The translations under genes and the position numbers were made by a program. Shown here in pieces: positions 52,900 to 59,878 of a stretch of DNA of 64,000 nucleotides. The stretch is taken from NCBI GenBank assembly GCA_963839285.1, contig CAWIUN010000009.1, positions 1 to 64,000 on the forward strand, given 5' to 3'. Source of the stretch: DASSSQ01 sp963839285. GTDB taxonomy: Bacteria > Actinomycetota > Thermoleophilia > Gaiellales > Gaiellaceae. The notes beneath the pieces are model-generated. The model saw only the letters and a program-made list of their open reading frames with translations. It did not search any database and was not told where the DNA came from. Numbering within the stretch: position 1 is the first letter of the stretch; each line of letters starts with the position of its first letter.

Positions 52900-53795
52900 A
52901 TGGATCAGCGCGAGCAGGAGTTCCTCGAGTACGTGCAGGGCGGCGGCCAGGTCGAGACGACCGACTGGCTGCCCGACGACTACCGGGCGAAGCTGATCAA
53001 GTTCGTCGAGATGCACGCGAACTCGGAGCTGATGGGCGTCCTGCCCGAGCGCGAGTGGATCCTGCGCGCGCCGACGCTGCAGCGGAAGCTCGCCCTGACC
53101 GCGAAGGTGCAGGACGAGGTCGGGCACGCGCAGCTGATCTACCGCGTCGTCGAGGACCTCGGCAAGCCGCGCGAGGCCTGCCTCGCCGACCTCGTCTCCG
53201 GCACGAGCAAGTTCCACAACGTCTTCCACTACCCGACGAAGACGTGGGGCGACGTGGGCGTGATCGCCTGGCTCGTCGACGCGGCCGCGATCATCTCCCA
53301 GAAGGCGCTGCTCCGGTGCTCGTACGCGCCCTACGCGCGGATCATGAAGAAGATCTGCTGGGAGGAGTCGTTCCACATCCTGCACGGGCGGGACGTGATC
53401 CTGGCGCTGATGACCGGCACCGACGAGCAGCGCGAGCTCGTCCAGGAGGCGGTCGACCGCTGGTGGGGGCCGCTGATGCAGTTCCACGGGAACCCGATCC
53501 CGCGCGACGAGGACCCGATGTACCTCTGGCGGATCAAGAGCCAGGGGAACGAGGAGGCCCGGCAGCAGTTCCTCGAGGGCTACGTGCCGCAGCTGCGCGA
53601 GCTCGGGCTCGAGATCCCCGACCCGGCGCTCCGGCGCGGCGAGGACGGCGTCTGGGCCTACACCGAGCCCGACTGGGCCGAGCTGCGGCACGTCGTCACC
53701 GGCCACGGCCCGAAGACCGAGGAGCGGCTCGCCTTCCGTCGCCGCTTCCTCGAGCAGGAGCGGTGGGTGCGCGACACGGTGCTGGGGCCGCGTGA
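52900..53795 (+). CDS. paaA: phenylacetyl-CoA 1,2-epoxidase subunit A
   Basis: The catalytic di-iron subunit of the epoxidase that inserts an oxygen atom into the aromatic ring of phenylacetyl-CoA. About 298 residues. Ferritin-like di-iron motifs are KLALTAKVQDEVGHAQLIYR (E and ExxH) and KKICWEESFHILHGRDV (ExxH pair); EMHANSELMGVLPEREWI lies ahead. The homologous end is RWVRDTVLGAA with TGA at 53793-53795 after restoring one missing G near 53787. As sequenced the frame runs on to 54045, which would be a false fusion. GGGAGG precedes the ATG. It starts the paaABCD operon. Confidence 0.93.
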
Positions 53796-54079
53796 TCTGG
53801 GAGGTCTTCCGCCGGGACCGCAAGGGGCAGCCGTTCGAGCACGCCGGCTCGATCGCGGCACCGGACGCGGCGTTCGCCGAGGCCTACGCGCGCGAGCAGT
53901 ACGGCCGGCGAGGCGAGTCGGTCGCGCTCTGGCTCGTCCCCCGCGACGCCGTCCACGTCGTCGACGACTGGGCCGACGAGTTCGACCTCAAGTACCGGCG
54001 CGTCGACGGCTACTCGATCAAGGTGCGGCTGAAGGAGGCCCGTGAACGAGCAGGAACAGCTGCTCCTCGGCCTGGCTGA
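53792..54079 (+). CDS. paaB: phenylacetyl-CoA 1,2-epoxidase subunit B
   Basis: A small essential structural subunit of the epoxidase. 95 residues, typical: IWEVFRRDRKGQPFEHAGSI, AAPDAAFAEAYAREQYGRRG, SVALWLVPRDAVHVVDDWAD and EFDLKYRRVDGYSIKVRL. GTG at 53792 overlaps the corrected paaA stop (GTGA). Its stop at 54079 overlaps the start of paaC by 38 nt. Another reading frame ends nearer the paaC start, so one more indel here is possible. Confidence 0.9.
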   Translation: MIWEVFRRDRKGQPFEHAGSIAAPDAAFAEAYAREQYGRRGESVALWLVPRDAVHVVDDWADEFDLKYRRVDGYSIKVRLKEARERAGTAAPRPG

Positions 54080-54680
54080 CGACGAGCTGATCGTCGGCTG
54101 GCGCGACTCCGAGTGGACGGGGATCGCGCCGGTGCTGGAGGAGGACGTCGCCTTCTCGTCGATCGCGCAGAACGAGATCGGCCACGCGCGCGCCGTCTAC
54201 CAGCTGCTGACCGAGGACGCCGACGCGCTCGCGTTCGACCGGCGACCCGACGGCGTACCGCTGCGCGCCGCTCGTCGAGCTGCGGCTGCTCGACTGGGCG
54301 CCGACGATCGCGCGCCGGTGGCTGTACGAGCTCGCCGACGAGGTGCGGATCGAGCACCTGAAGAGGTCGGACGACGCGGCGCGTCGCCGGCCTCGCGGCG
54401 AAGATCGACCGCGAGGAGGCCTACCACCGCATGCACGCCGAGATGTGGGCGGAGCGGCTGCGCGGCGAGCCGCGCTTCGAGCGCCGCGCTGGAGGAGCTG
54501 TGGCCGTACGCGCTCGGCATCGTGCCGGCGGAGCTGCGCCCGGAGCTCGCCGAGCGCGCCGGCCGCCCAAGTGACGATCTGTCACAAGCGATCGAGCGCG
54601 GCGAGACGCTGGACGAGCTGCGCGAGCTCTGGGAGGAGATGACCGTCGTGCGGCGGAGCGCGCCGGGAGCGCAGTGGTGA
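54042..54680 (+). CDS. paaC: phenylacetyl-CoA 1,2-epoxidase subunit C, several frame switches
   Basis: The structural, catalytically inactive ferritin-like subunit that binds PaaA. Begins with GTG (NEQEQLLLGLADDELIVGWR, GIAPVLEEDVAFSSIAQNEI and GHARAVYQLLTEDADALAFD). The middle reads, across frames, CAPLVELRLLDWAPTIARRW, YELADEVRIEHLKRSDDAA, and then LAAKIDREEAYHRMHAEMWA. The end is LEELWPYALGIVPAELRPEL in the first frame again. Switches fall near 54245, 54385 and 54483. Expected length about 213 residues. A palindromic 21-bp element lies in it at 54568-54588. Confidence 0.88.
   Translation: MNEQEQLLLGLADDELIVGWRDSEWTGIAPVLEEDVAFSSIAQNEIGHARAVYQLLTEDADALAFDRRPDGVPLRAARRAAAARLGADDRAPVAVRARRRGADRAPEEVGRRGASPASRRRSTARRPTTACTPRCGRSGCAASRASSAALEELWPYALGIVPAELRPELAERAGRPSDDLSQAIERGETLDELRELWEEMTVVRRSAPGAQW
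54568..54588 (+). repeat. 21-bp palindromic element, copy 2 (inside paaC)
   Basis: GTGAC at 54571-54575 and GTCAC at 54581-54585 are separated by GATCT, with flanks CAA and AAG. It is 18/21 identical to the copy at 48909-48929, and lies in the same codon phase. It forces rare codons (CCA, AGT, TCA, CAA) that are almost absent from the rest of the operon. Confidence 0.6.
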
Positions 54681-54692
54681 CAGAGGCGCGCG

Positions 54693-55193
54693 GTGGCCGA
54701 CGCGATGGCGGTGACCGCCGAGCAGGTCTGGGACGCGCTCGCGGAGATCCCCGACCCCGAGATCCCGGTGATCTCGCTGGTCGAGCTCGGCGTCGTCCGG
54801 GAGGTCGAGGTCGACGGCGACCGCGTCCGGGTCGAGTTCACGCCGACGTTCCTCGGCTGCCCCGCGCTCGAGGCGATGCGGTCGCAGCTCGAGTCCGCGA
54901 TCGCCGGGCTCGGCGGCGAGCCCGAGGTCGAGGTCGTCTCCGACGACTCCTGGTCGACCGACAGGATCACGCCCGCCGGCCGCGAGAAGCTCCGCGAGGC
55001 GGGCTTCGCGCCTCCCGCCCCGCGCGAGGCGACCGCGCCGAAGCTCGTGCAGCTGCAGGCGAAGGTCTTCCGCTGCCCCTACTGCGGCTCGACCGAGACC
55101 CGCCTCGACAACATCTTCGGCCCGACCCCCTGCCGCTCGATCCGCTACTGCGAGAGCTGCCGCCAGCCGTTCGAGCAGTTCAAGACGATCTAG
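54693..55193 (+). CDS. paaD: phenylacetyl-CoA epoxidase assembly protein PaaD (DUF59/MIP18 family)
   Basis: A metal-sulfur cluster carrier or maturation protein for the epoxidase system. 166 residues, intact: EIPDPEIPVISLVELGVVRE (DUF59), GCPALEAMRSQLESAI (conserved Cys), and a C-terminal zinc ribbon FRCPYCGSTETRLDNIFGPT, CRSIRYCESCRQPFEQFK. GTG at 54693; an in-frame ATG lies four codons later. It ends the paa operon. No paaE reductase, paaK ligase or downstream genes follow in the window, so electron delivery must come from elsewhere. Confidence 0.93.
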   Translation: MADAMAVTAEQVWDALAEIPDPEIPVISLVELGVVREVEVDGDRVRVEFTPTFLGCPALEAMRSQLESAIAGLGGEPEVEVVSDDSWSTDRITPAGREKLREAGFAPPAPREATAPKLVQLQAKVFRCPYCGSTETRLDNIFGPTPCRSIRYCESCRQPFEQFKTI

Positions 55194-55390
55194 ATGACCC
55201 GACCCGTGACGAGACGGTCCCGAGCGGTCGGATAGACGCGCGCGCGACGTGCAGGACCGGCGGAGTCGCGCGACTGACGGCCGGTGCGAGCCTCGGCGGC
55301 CGCCGCGGCCGACGCTGGTCGTGCGGGGGGACATACCTGGCCGTTTCGGCCACGCGCAGCAGCCGCGACGCCGTCACGATCCGTGTGGGG

Positions 55391-55600
55391 ATGGCGTCGT
55401 GGTGGGAGAAGAGCGCGAGCAGGACCCGGACGGCGTCCGGGTCCCGGTCGCGCCTCCTCGTCTGCGCCTCCTGCGGGTGCCCGAGCGGGCTGCAGGCGGC
55501 GGGCTGGCGCGGGTACCGCGTCGAGGACACGGCAGACGGACGCGCGCCCGGCGCCGTCGTCTTCCGCTGTCCGTCCTGCGCCAGGAACCGCGCCGCCTGA
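55391..55600 (+). CDS. small zinc-ribbon protein, N-terminus uncertain
   Basis: The last about 50 residues look genuine: RLLVCASCGCPSGLQAAGWR, YRVEDTADGRAPGAVVFRCP and SCARNRAA, with two CxxC knuckles (CASC and CPSC) that would bind one zinc. The pattern C-x2-C-G then GW-x-Y/A-x then C-P-x-C-A resembles short actinobacterial zinc-ribbon proteins of unknown role. An ATG at 55391 begins an open frame whose first 20 residues look low in coding quality. The frame on the other side reads GVVVGEEREQDPDGVRVPVA, so an indel near 55450 is possible. The stretch 55194-55390 shows no other convincing gene. Confidence 0.45.
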   Translation: MASWWEKSASRTRTASGSRSRLLVCASCGCPSGLQAAGWRGYRVEDTADGRAPGAVVFRCPSCARNRAA

Positions 55601-55664
55601 CCGACGCAGGGCGCCCGGCGGCTGCTGCTGGCAGAATCGACGCGCTGCCTCCAGAATTCCTCCG

Positions 55665-57327
55665 ATGACGGCTGCGGCGGGAGACGCGGAACGGCTGCGG
55701 CGGCTGCAGGTCCTGTCCGACGCCGCGCTCGCGCACCTGCGGCTCGACGACCTGCTCGCGACCCTGCTCGAGCGGACGCGGGAGGTGCTCGAGGTCGACA
55801 CCTGCGCGGTGCTGCTGCTCGACGAGCCCTCGAACGAGCTCGTCGCGCGCGCCGCCGTCGGGATCGAGGAGGAGGTCGAGCAGGGCGTCCGCATCCCCGT
55901 CGGCCGCGGCTTCGCCGGCCGCGTCGCAGCCCGCCGCCGGCCCGTGATCCTCGACGACGTCGACCACGCCGACGTGCTCAACCCGATCCTGCGCCAGAAG
56001 GGGATCAAGTCGCTGCTCGGCGTGCCGCTGCTCGTCGGCGGCGAGGCGATCGGCGTCCTCCACGTCGGCTCGCTGACCCCGCGCCTCTTCAGCACCGACG
56101 ACACCGAGCTGCTGCAGCTCGCCGCCGACCGGGCCGCGATCGCGATCGAGCACGCGCGCCTCTACGAGGCCGAGCGGACGGCGCGGACCCGGATCGAGCA
56201 CGTCCAGGCGATCACCGACGCGGCGCTCGCGCACCTCGAGCTCGACGAGCTCCTCGCGCGTGCTCCTGCCGCGGATCCGCGAGATCCTCGGCGCCGACAC
56301 CTGCGCGGTGCTGCTGCTCGACGAGCCCTCGAACGAGCTCGTCGCGCGCGCCGCCGTCGGGATCGAGGAGGAGGTCGAGCAGGGCGTCCGCATCCCCGTC
56401 GGCCGCGGCTTCGCCGGCCGCGTCGCCGCCCGCCGCCGGCCCGTGATCCTCGACGACGTCGACCACGCCGACGTGCTCAACCCGATCCTGCGCGAGAAGG
56501 GGATCAAGTCGCTGCTCGGCGTGCCGCTGCTCGTCGGCGGCGAGGCGATCGGCGTCCTCCACGTCGGCTCGCTGACCCCGCGCCTCTTCAGCGCCGACGA
56601 CACCGAGCTGCTGCAGCTCGTCGCCGAGCGGGTCGCGATCGCGATCGAGCGGGCACGCCTGCACGAGGCGACGCTGCAGCTCGACCAGCTGCGGCTCGAC
56701 TTCGTCGCGATCGCCTCGCACGAGCTGCGGACACCGGCCACCACGGTCTACGGCGTGCTGGCGACGCTGACGCAGATCGAAGGGCTCTCCGAGACCACGC
56801 GCGGCGAGCTGCTGCAGACCGGCTTCGAGCAGGCGGAGCGGCTGCGGCGGCTGCTCGAGCAGCTGCTCGACCTCTCGCGCCTCGACGCGGAGGCGATGCG
56901 GATCGAGCCGCGGCCGCTCGTCCTGCGCGGCACGATCGCGGAGATCGCGGCCGCGGCCCTGCCGGACGGACCGACCGTCGAGGTCGACGTCGCGGGCGAC
57001 CTCGCGGCCTTCGCCGACCCGCTCGTGCTCGAGCGTGTCCTCTCGAACCTGCTCGCGAACGCCGCTCGCCACGGCGCGGAGCCGATCGTGGTCGCCGCCG
57101 AGCGGCGCGACCGGCACCTGAGGATCGCGGTCGAGGATGCAGGCGGGGGCGTGCCCGACCACGTGCGGGTGCGGCTGTTCGAGCGGTTCGCACGCGGCGA
57201 GGAGGCGCGGGGCAGCGGCCTCGGGCTCTCGATCGCGCGGGCCTACGCACGCGCGCACGGCGGCGACCTCGTCTACGCGCCGACCGGGCAGGGCGCGCGC
57301 TTCGAGCTGATCGTGCCGCAGGGCTGA
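55665..57327 (+). CDS. soluble GAF-GAF sensor histidine kinase, one frame switch
   Basis: About 553 residues, without membrane helices. Two GAF domains are nearly identical in sequence (each contains DTCAVLLLDEPSNELVARAA, IPVGRGFAGRVAARRRPVIL and KGIKSLLGVPLLVGGEAIGV). They are followed by a dimerisation domain with phospho-His in FVAIASHELRTPATTVYG and an ATPase domain (LVLERVLSNLLANAARHG N box, VEDAGGGVPDHVRVR G1, GSGLGLSIARAYARAHGG G2). The frame changes near 56263 by one extra base at ELLA-VLLPRIREIL. The kinase has no adjacent response regulator. GAF cavities may bind a nucleotide, haem or redox cofactor; no Cys/His haem ligand is obvious. Confidence 0.88.
55798..56634 (+). repeat. direct repeat of about 340 bp (duplicated GAF domain)
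   Basis: The unit at about 55798-56135 recurs at about 56297-56634 with an offset of 499 nt and only a few substitutions (for example cagaag to gagaag, accgac to gccgac, gccgaccgggcc to gtcgccgagcgggtc near the end). The offset is 498 nt plus the one-base insertion that breaks the frame. The near identity at the DNA level, including silent positions, means a recent duplication or gene conversion between the two GAF domains. Confidence 0.8.
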
Positions 57328-57339
57328 GCGCGCGCCGGG

Positions 57340-57814
57340 TCAGCAGAGCCGGGCGAGGCGGCCGGTGTCGACGTCGTAGAGGAAGCCGCCGACCTCGAGG
57401 CCCTGCAGGTACGGGTACGAGCGCACCCGCTGCACGTCCGCGCGGACCGTGTCGGCCGGGTCGCTCGTCGCCAGGAAGGCGAGGCTGCGCGTGTCCGGGC
57501 CGCCGGCCTCCTCGACGGCGGCGTGCAGGTCGTCCTCGCTGCCGGTCGTCATCCGGCAGCGCGTGTGTGCGATCACCATCGCCCGCTCGACGCCGAGCAG
57601 GTAGAAGGCGAGGACGAGGGTGCGCAGGACGTCGTCCGTGACGCGCGCGCCCGCGTTGCGCAGGATCTTCGCGTCGCCGGGGCCGAGGCCGAGCATCGAG
57701 AGCGGCTCGATCCGCGAGTCCATGCAGGTGAGGATCGCGAGGCCGCGACCGGCGACGGGGCGGCCAGCGCCGCGGGCGTAGTGGCGGCGAGGAGTCGGCG
57801 AACGGGTGCGCCAC
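57340..57814 (-). CDS. beta-carbonic anhydrase, one frame switch
   Basis: A small beta-class carbonic anhydrase converting carbon dioxide and bicarbonate. Zinc ligands are the Cys of LTCMDSRIEPL and the His and Cys of MVIAHTRCRM; the Asp-Arg dyad is in CMDSR. Also seen: GLGPGDAKILRNAGARVTDD and VLRTLVLAFYLLGVERA. The C-terminal part is intact from 57723. The N-terminus (AHPFADSSPPLRP) is in another frame, with a switch near 57775, starting at GTG 57814. TAGGAT at 57820-57825 is 5 nt upstream. About 157 residues, as in the short actinobacterial clade. Confidence 0.88.
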
Positions 57815-57953
57815 GGCCGATCCTAGGACAGCGGGTCTTGGCGGCGAGGACGTCGTCCGCGAAACGGGCTCGTCGCGTCGAGTCCGACCCGGCGCCGGCA
57901 TCCCGTCACGCTCGAGCCGGAGCAGGTCGGTCTAGCGCTAGGGTGTCCGGCGG

Positions 57954-58489
57954 ATGGCGAAGGGCTGGGTGGCGTTGCTGCGCGCGGTCAACCTGGGGCC
58001 GCGGAACCGCGTGCCGATGGCGGAGCTGCGCGCGCTGCTCGAGGCGGAGGGCTTCGAGGACGTGCGCACCTACATCGCGAGCGGCAACGTGCTCTTCCGC
58101 GCCGGCGGCGGGCGGGCGGCGCTCGCGCGCAGGCTCGAGGAGCTGATCGCGGCGCGCTTCGGCGTCGAGACCCCGGTCGTGCTGCGGAGCTTCGACGAGC
58201 TGCAGGCGGTCGCGTCCGGGCACCCGTTCGGGGACGACACCGCGCAGACGCACGTCACCTTCCTCGCCGCGAAGCCGTCCGCGAAGGCGGTCGCGGGCCT
58301 GCGCGCGCTCGAGCTCGGCGACGACACGGTCGCCGTCGTCGGCGCCGACGTCTACGCGCGGCTGCCGAACGGCGTCCAGGGCGCCCGGGCGACGGCCGCG
58401 GTGCTGGAACGGCAGCTCGGCGTCCCGGGCACGGCCCGCAACTGGCGCACCGTCACGAAGCTCGCCGAGCTGACCGCGCCGAGGCCTGA
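57954..58489 (+). CDS. DUF1697 family protein
   Basis: About 178 residues of the DUF1697 family: WVALLRAVNLGPRNRVPMAE (LLRAVNVGGxxxxxM-type start), LRALLEAEGFEDVRTYIASG, NVLF, VVLRSFDELQAVASGHPFGD, ADVYARLPNGVQGARATAAV, LGVPGTARNWRTVTKLAEL. The last box (TxRNWxTVxKLxxL) is the family signature. The stop is at 58487-58489 in a neighbouring frame, implying one indel near the end; otherwise the frame runs on to 58736 antisense to the next gene. A TAGGGT -10 at 57939-57944 sits within a CTAGCGCTAG palindrome (57932-57941), 9 nt from the ATG. Function unknown. Confidence 0.85.
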
Positions 58490-58707
58490 TCCACACGCCT
58501 CTCCCTCAGAGCCTGCGCGCAGACGAAGAGCTCGCGGTCGGGCTTGCGGGCGACCCGGACCGGCACGTGGTCGACCCGGAGCACCTTCCACCAGGCGCCG
58601 TGCTCGACGAGGGCGCCGACGCGCGGCGTCTCGTCGAACAGCTTCTCGTCCACGCTCCAGCGGCCGTCCGGGAACTCGAGCTTCAACGTGTAGACCCCTG
58701 CGCTCAT
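58453..58707 (-). CDS. small conserved-looking protein of unknown function
   Basis: A short, intact frame from ATG 58707: SAGVYTLKLEFPDGRWSVDE, KLFDETPRVGALVEHGAWWK, VLRVDHVPVRVARKPDRELF and VCAQAL. The body reads as a small beta protein with an aromatic-rich centre. The last about 17 residues may be artefactual, as it overlaps the convergent DUF1697 end. It is similar in size and pattern to small DUF proteins beside GAF kinases in Solirubrobacterales, but no name can be given. A purine-rich GAGGAG lies 5-10 nt upstream of the ATG. Confidence 0.6.
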   Translation of the reverse strand: MSAGVYTLKLEFPDGRWSVDEKLFDETPRVGALVEHGAWWKVLRVDHVPVRVARKPDRELFVCAQALRERRVDQASARSARRAS

Positions 58708-58867
58708 CGGCTCCTCCGCTCCTGACCGGCTGCTGACGAAGCTGGCATCGACCGTCCCCGGCGGCCGCGGGACACCGGTTCGAGGGATCCGCGCGCGCCG
58801 CGGCTCTCCTCTCCCGCGAGGGATTCGCAGCCGGAAGCGGCCAGGCCGGACGTGGTTGGATAGGCGC

Positions 58868-59639
58868 GTGGAGCGGCGCTGCGCGATCGTGACGGGGGCC
58901 GGCACCGGCATCGGCCGCGCCGTCGCCTCCCGCTTGCGGCCGACGGGTACGGCGTCGTCCTCGTCGGCCGTCGCCGGGAGCCGCTCGAGCGTGTCGCCGC
59001 CGGGCTCGAGGACGCCGTCGTCGCGCCGGCGGACTGACCCGGCCGGACGAGCTCGAGACCGCCGTCGCCGCAGCGGCAGCCGCCTTCGGCGGCGTCGACC
59101 TGCTCGTCGCGAACGCCGGCGTCGGGACGAGCGCGGCGGTGCTGGAGGAGACCCCGGAGAGCTGGGAGACCACGCTCGGGATCAACCTGACGGGCGCCTT
59201 CCTCGCGACCCGTGCCGCGCTGCCGCACCTGCTCGAGCGGCGCGGCTCGGTCGTCTACGTCGCCTCGGTGAACGCGGTGCTGGCGGGACCGGGCTGGACG
59301 TCGTACTGCGTCTCGAAGGCGGGGCTCGTGATGCTCGCGAAGTGCGTCGCGGGCGACTACGGCCGCCGCGGCGTCCGCGCGAACGCGGTCTGCCCGGGCT
59401 GGGTGCGGACGCCGATGGGCGACGAGGACATGGACCGTGTCGCCGCCGCGCGCGGCACCGACCGCGAGGGCGCCTACCGGCTCGTGCACGAGCGCCACCC
59501 GCTCGGCCGGGCCGCGGAGCCCGAGGAGGTCGCCTCGGTCGTCGCCTTCCTCGGCTCGGACGCGGCCGCCTACGTCACGGGCGCCTCGATCATGGTCGAC
59601 GGCGGCACGACGGTCGTCGACCCGACCGCGCTCGCCTGA
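58868..59639 (+). CDS. short-chain dehydrogenase/reductase, frame-disrupted at N-terminus
   Basis: A classical SDR: CAIVTGAGTGIGRAVASRL (NAD(P) motif TGxxxGIG), then after a switch near 58935 GYGVVLVGRRREPLERVAAG, and after another near 59035 LLVANAGVGTSAAVLEETPE (NAG). VVYVASVNAVLAGPGWTSYC has the catalytic Ser, and the Tyr-Lys pair is in YCVSKAGLVML. VCPGWVRTPMGDE and VTGASIMVDGGTTVVDP close the protein. About 257 residues; GTG at 58868. An SDR of the 3-oxoacyl-ACP reductase/cyclohexanol dehydrogenase type; substrate unknown. It is 23 nt before the selenoprotein, which has its own -10 element. Confidence 0.85.
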
Positions 59640-59650
59640 CCCCGCCTCGC

Positions 59651-59656
59651 TAGGAT
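59651..59656 (+). promoter_or_regulatory. TAGGAT -10 element, leaderless promoter of the selenoprotein
   Basis: TAGGAT ends 6 nt before the GTG at 59663, the same spacing as in about twenty other promoters of this window. It predicts a transcript that starts at or next to the GTG. Confidence 0.5.
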
Positions 59657-59662
59657 CGGGCC

Positions 59663-59878
59663 GTGGCGCGCGTCGAGATCCTCTACTGCCCCGTCTGAAG
59701 CGGGTACGACCGACGGGCCGCGAGTCTCGCGGCCGAGCTCGCGCAGCGCGGCATGGAGGCCGAGATCCGCGAGGGCGAGACGAGCCAGTTCGACGTGCTC
59801 GTCGACGGCGAGCTCGTCTTCTCGAAGCAGCGCGAGGGCCGCTACCCGGACGCCGACGAGCTCGCCACGCAGGTCTAG
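59663..59878 (+). CDS. SelW/Rdx-family selenoprotein with in-frame UGA (Sec)
   Basis: A 71-residue thioredoxin-like protein of the SelT/SelW/SelH (Rdx) family. The frame is unbroken from GTG 59663 to TAG 59876-59878 apart from a TGA at 59696-59698. If read as selenocysteine (U) the motif is YCPVUSGYDRRA, the CxxU redox site that begins SelW proteins. The remainder has the expected pattern: LAAELAQRGMEAEIREGETS, FDVLVDGELVFSKQREGRYP, DADELATQV (compare V.VDG..VFSK...GR.P). A hairpin at 59716-59734 fits bacterial SECIS rules. A read error changing TGC to TGA is the main alternative. It is convergent with the PaaG-DUF4389 gene, the two stops sharing CTAG. Confidence 0.75.
59716..59734 (+). promoter_or_regulatory. 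SECIS-like hairpin downstream of the UGA codon
   Basis: A 7-bp perfect stem GGCCGCG (59716-59722) with CGCGGCC (59728-59734) and apical loop AGTCT (59723-59727). The loop begins 24 nt after the UGA, within the 16-37 nt window used for bacterial SECIS elements, and has a G in its first two positions as they require. GUCU also occurs in the E. coli fdhF SECIS loop. In a GC-rich genome hairpins are common, so the case rests on its position. Confidence 0.6.

Noticed and set aside
52900..54045. PaaA with a long C-terminal extension
   Set aside because: The extension is low-quality Arg/Gly-rich text antisense to coding character, and PaaB is encoded in the other frame. Restoring one G gives a PaaA stop that overlaps the PaaB start.
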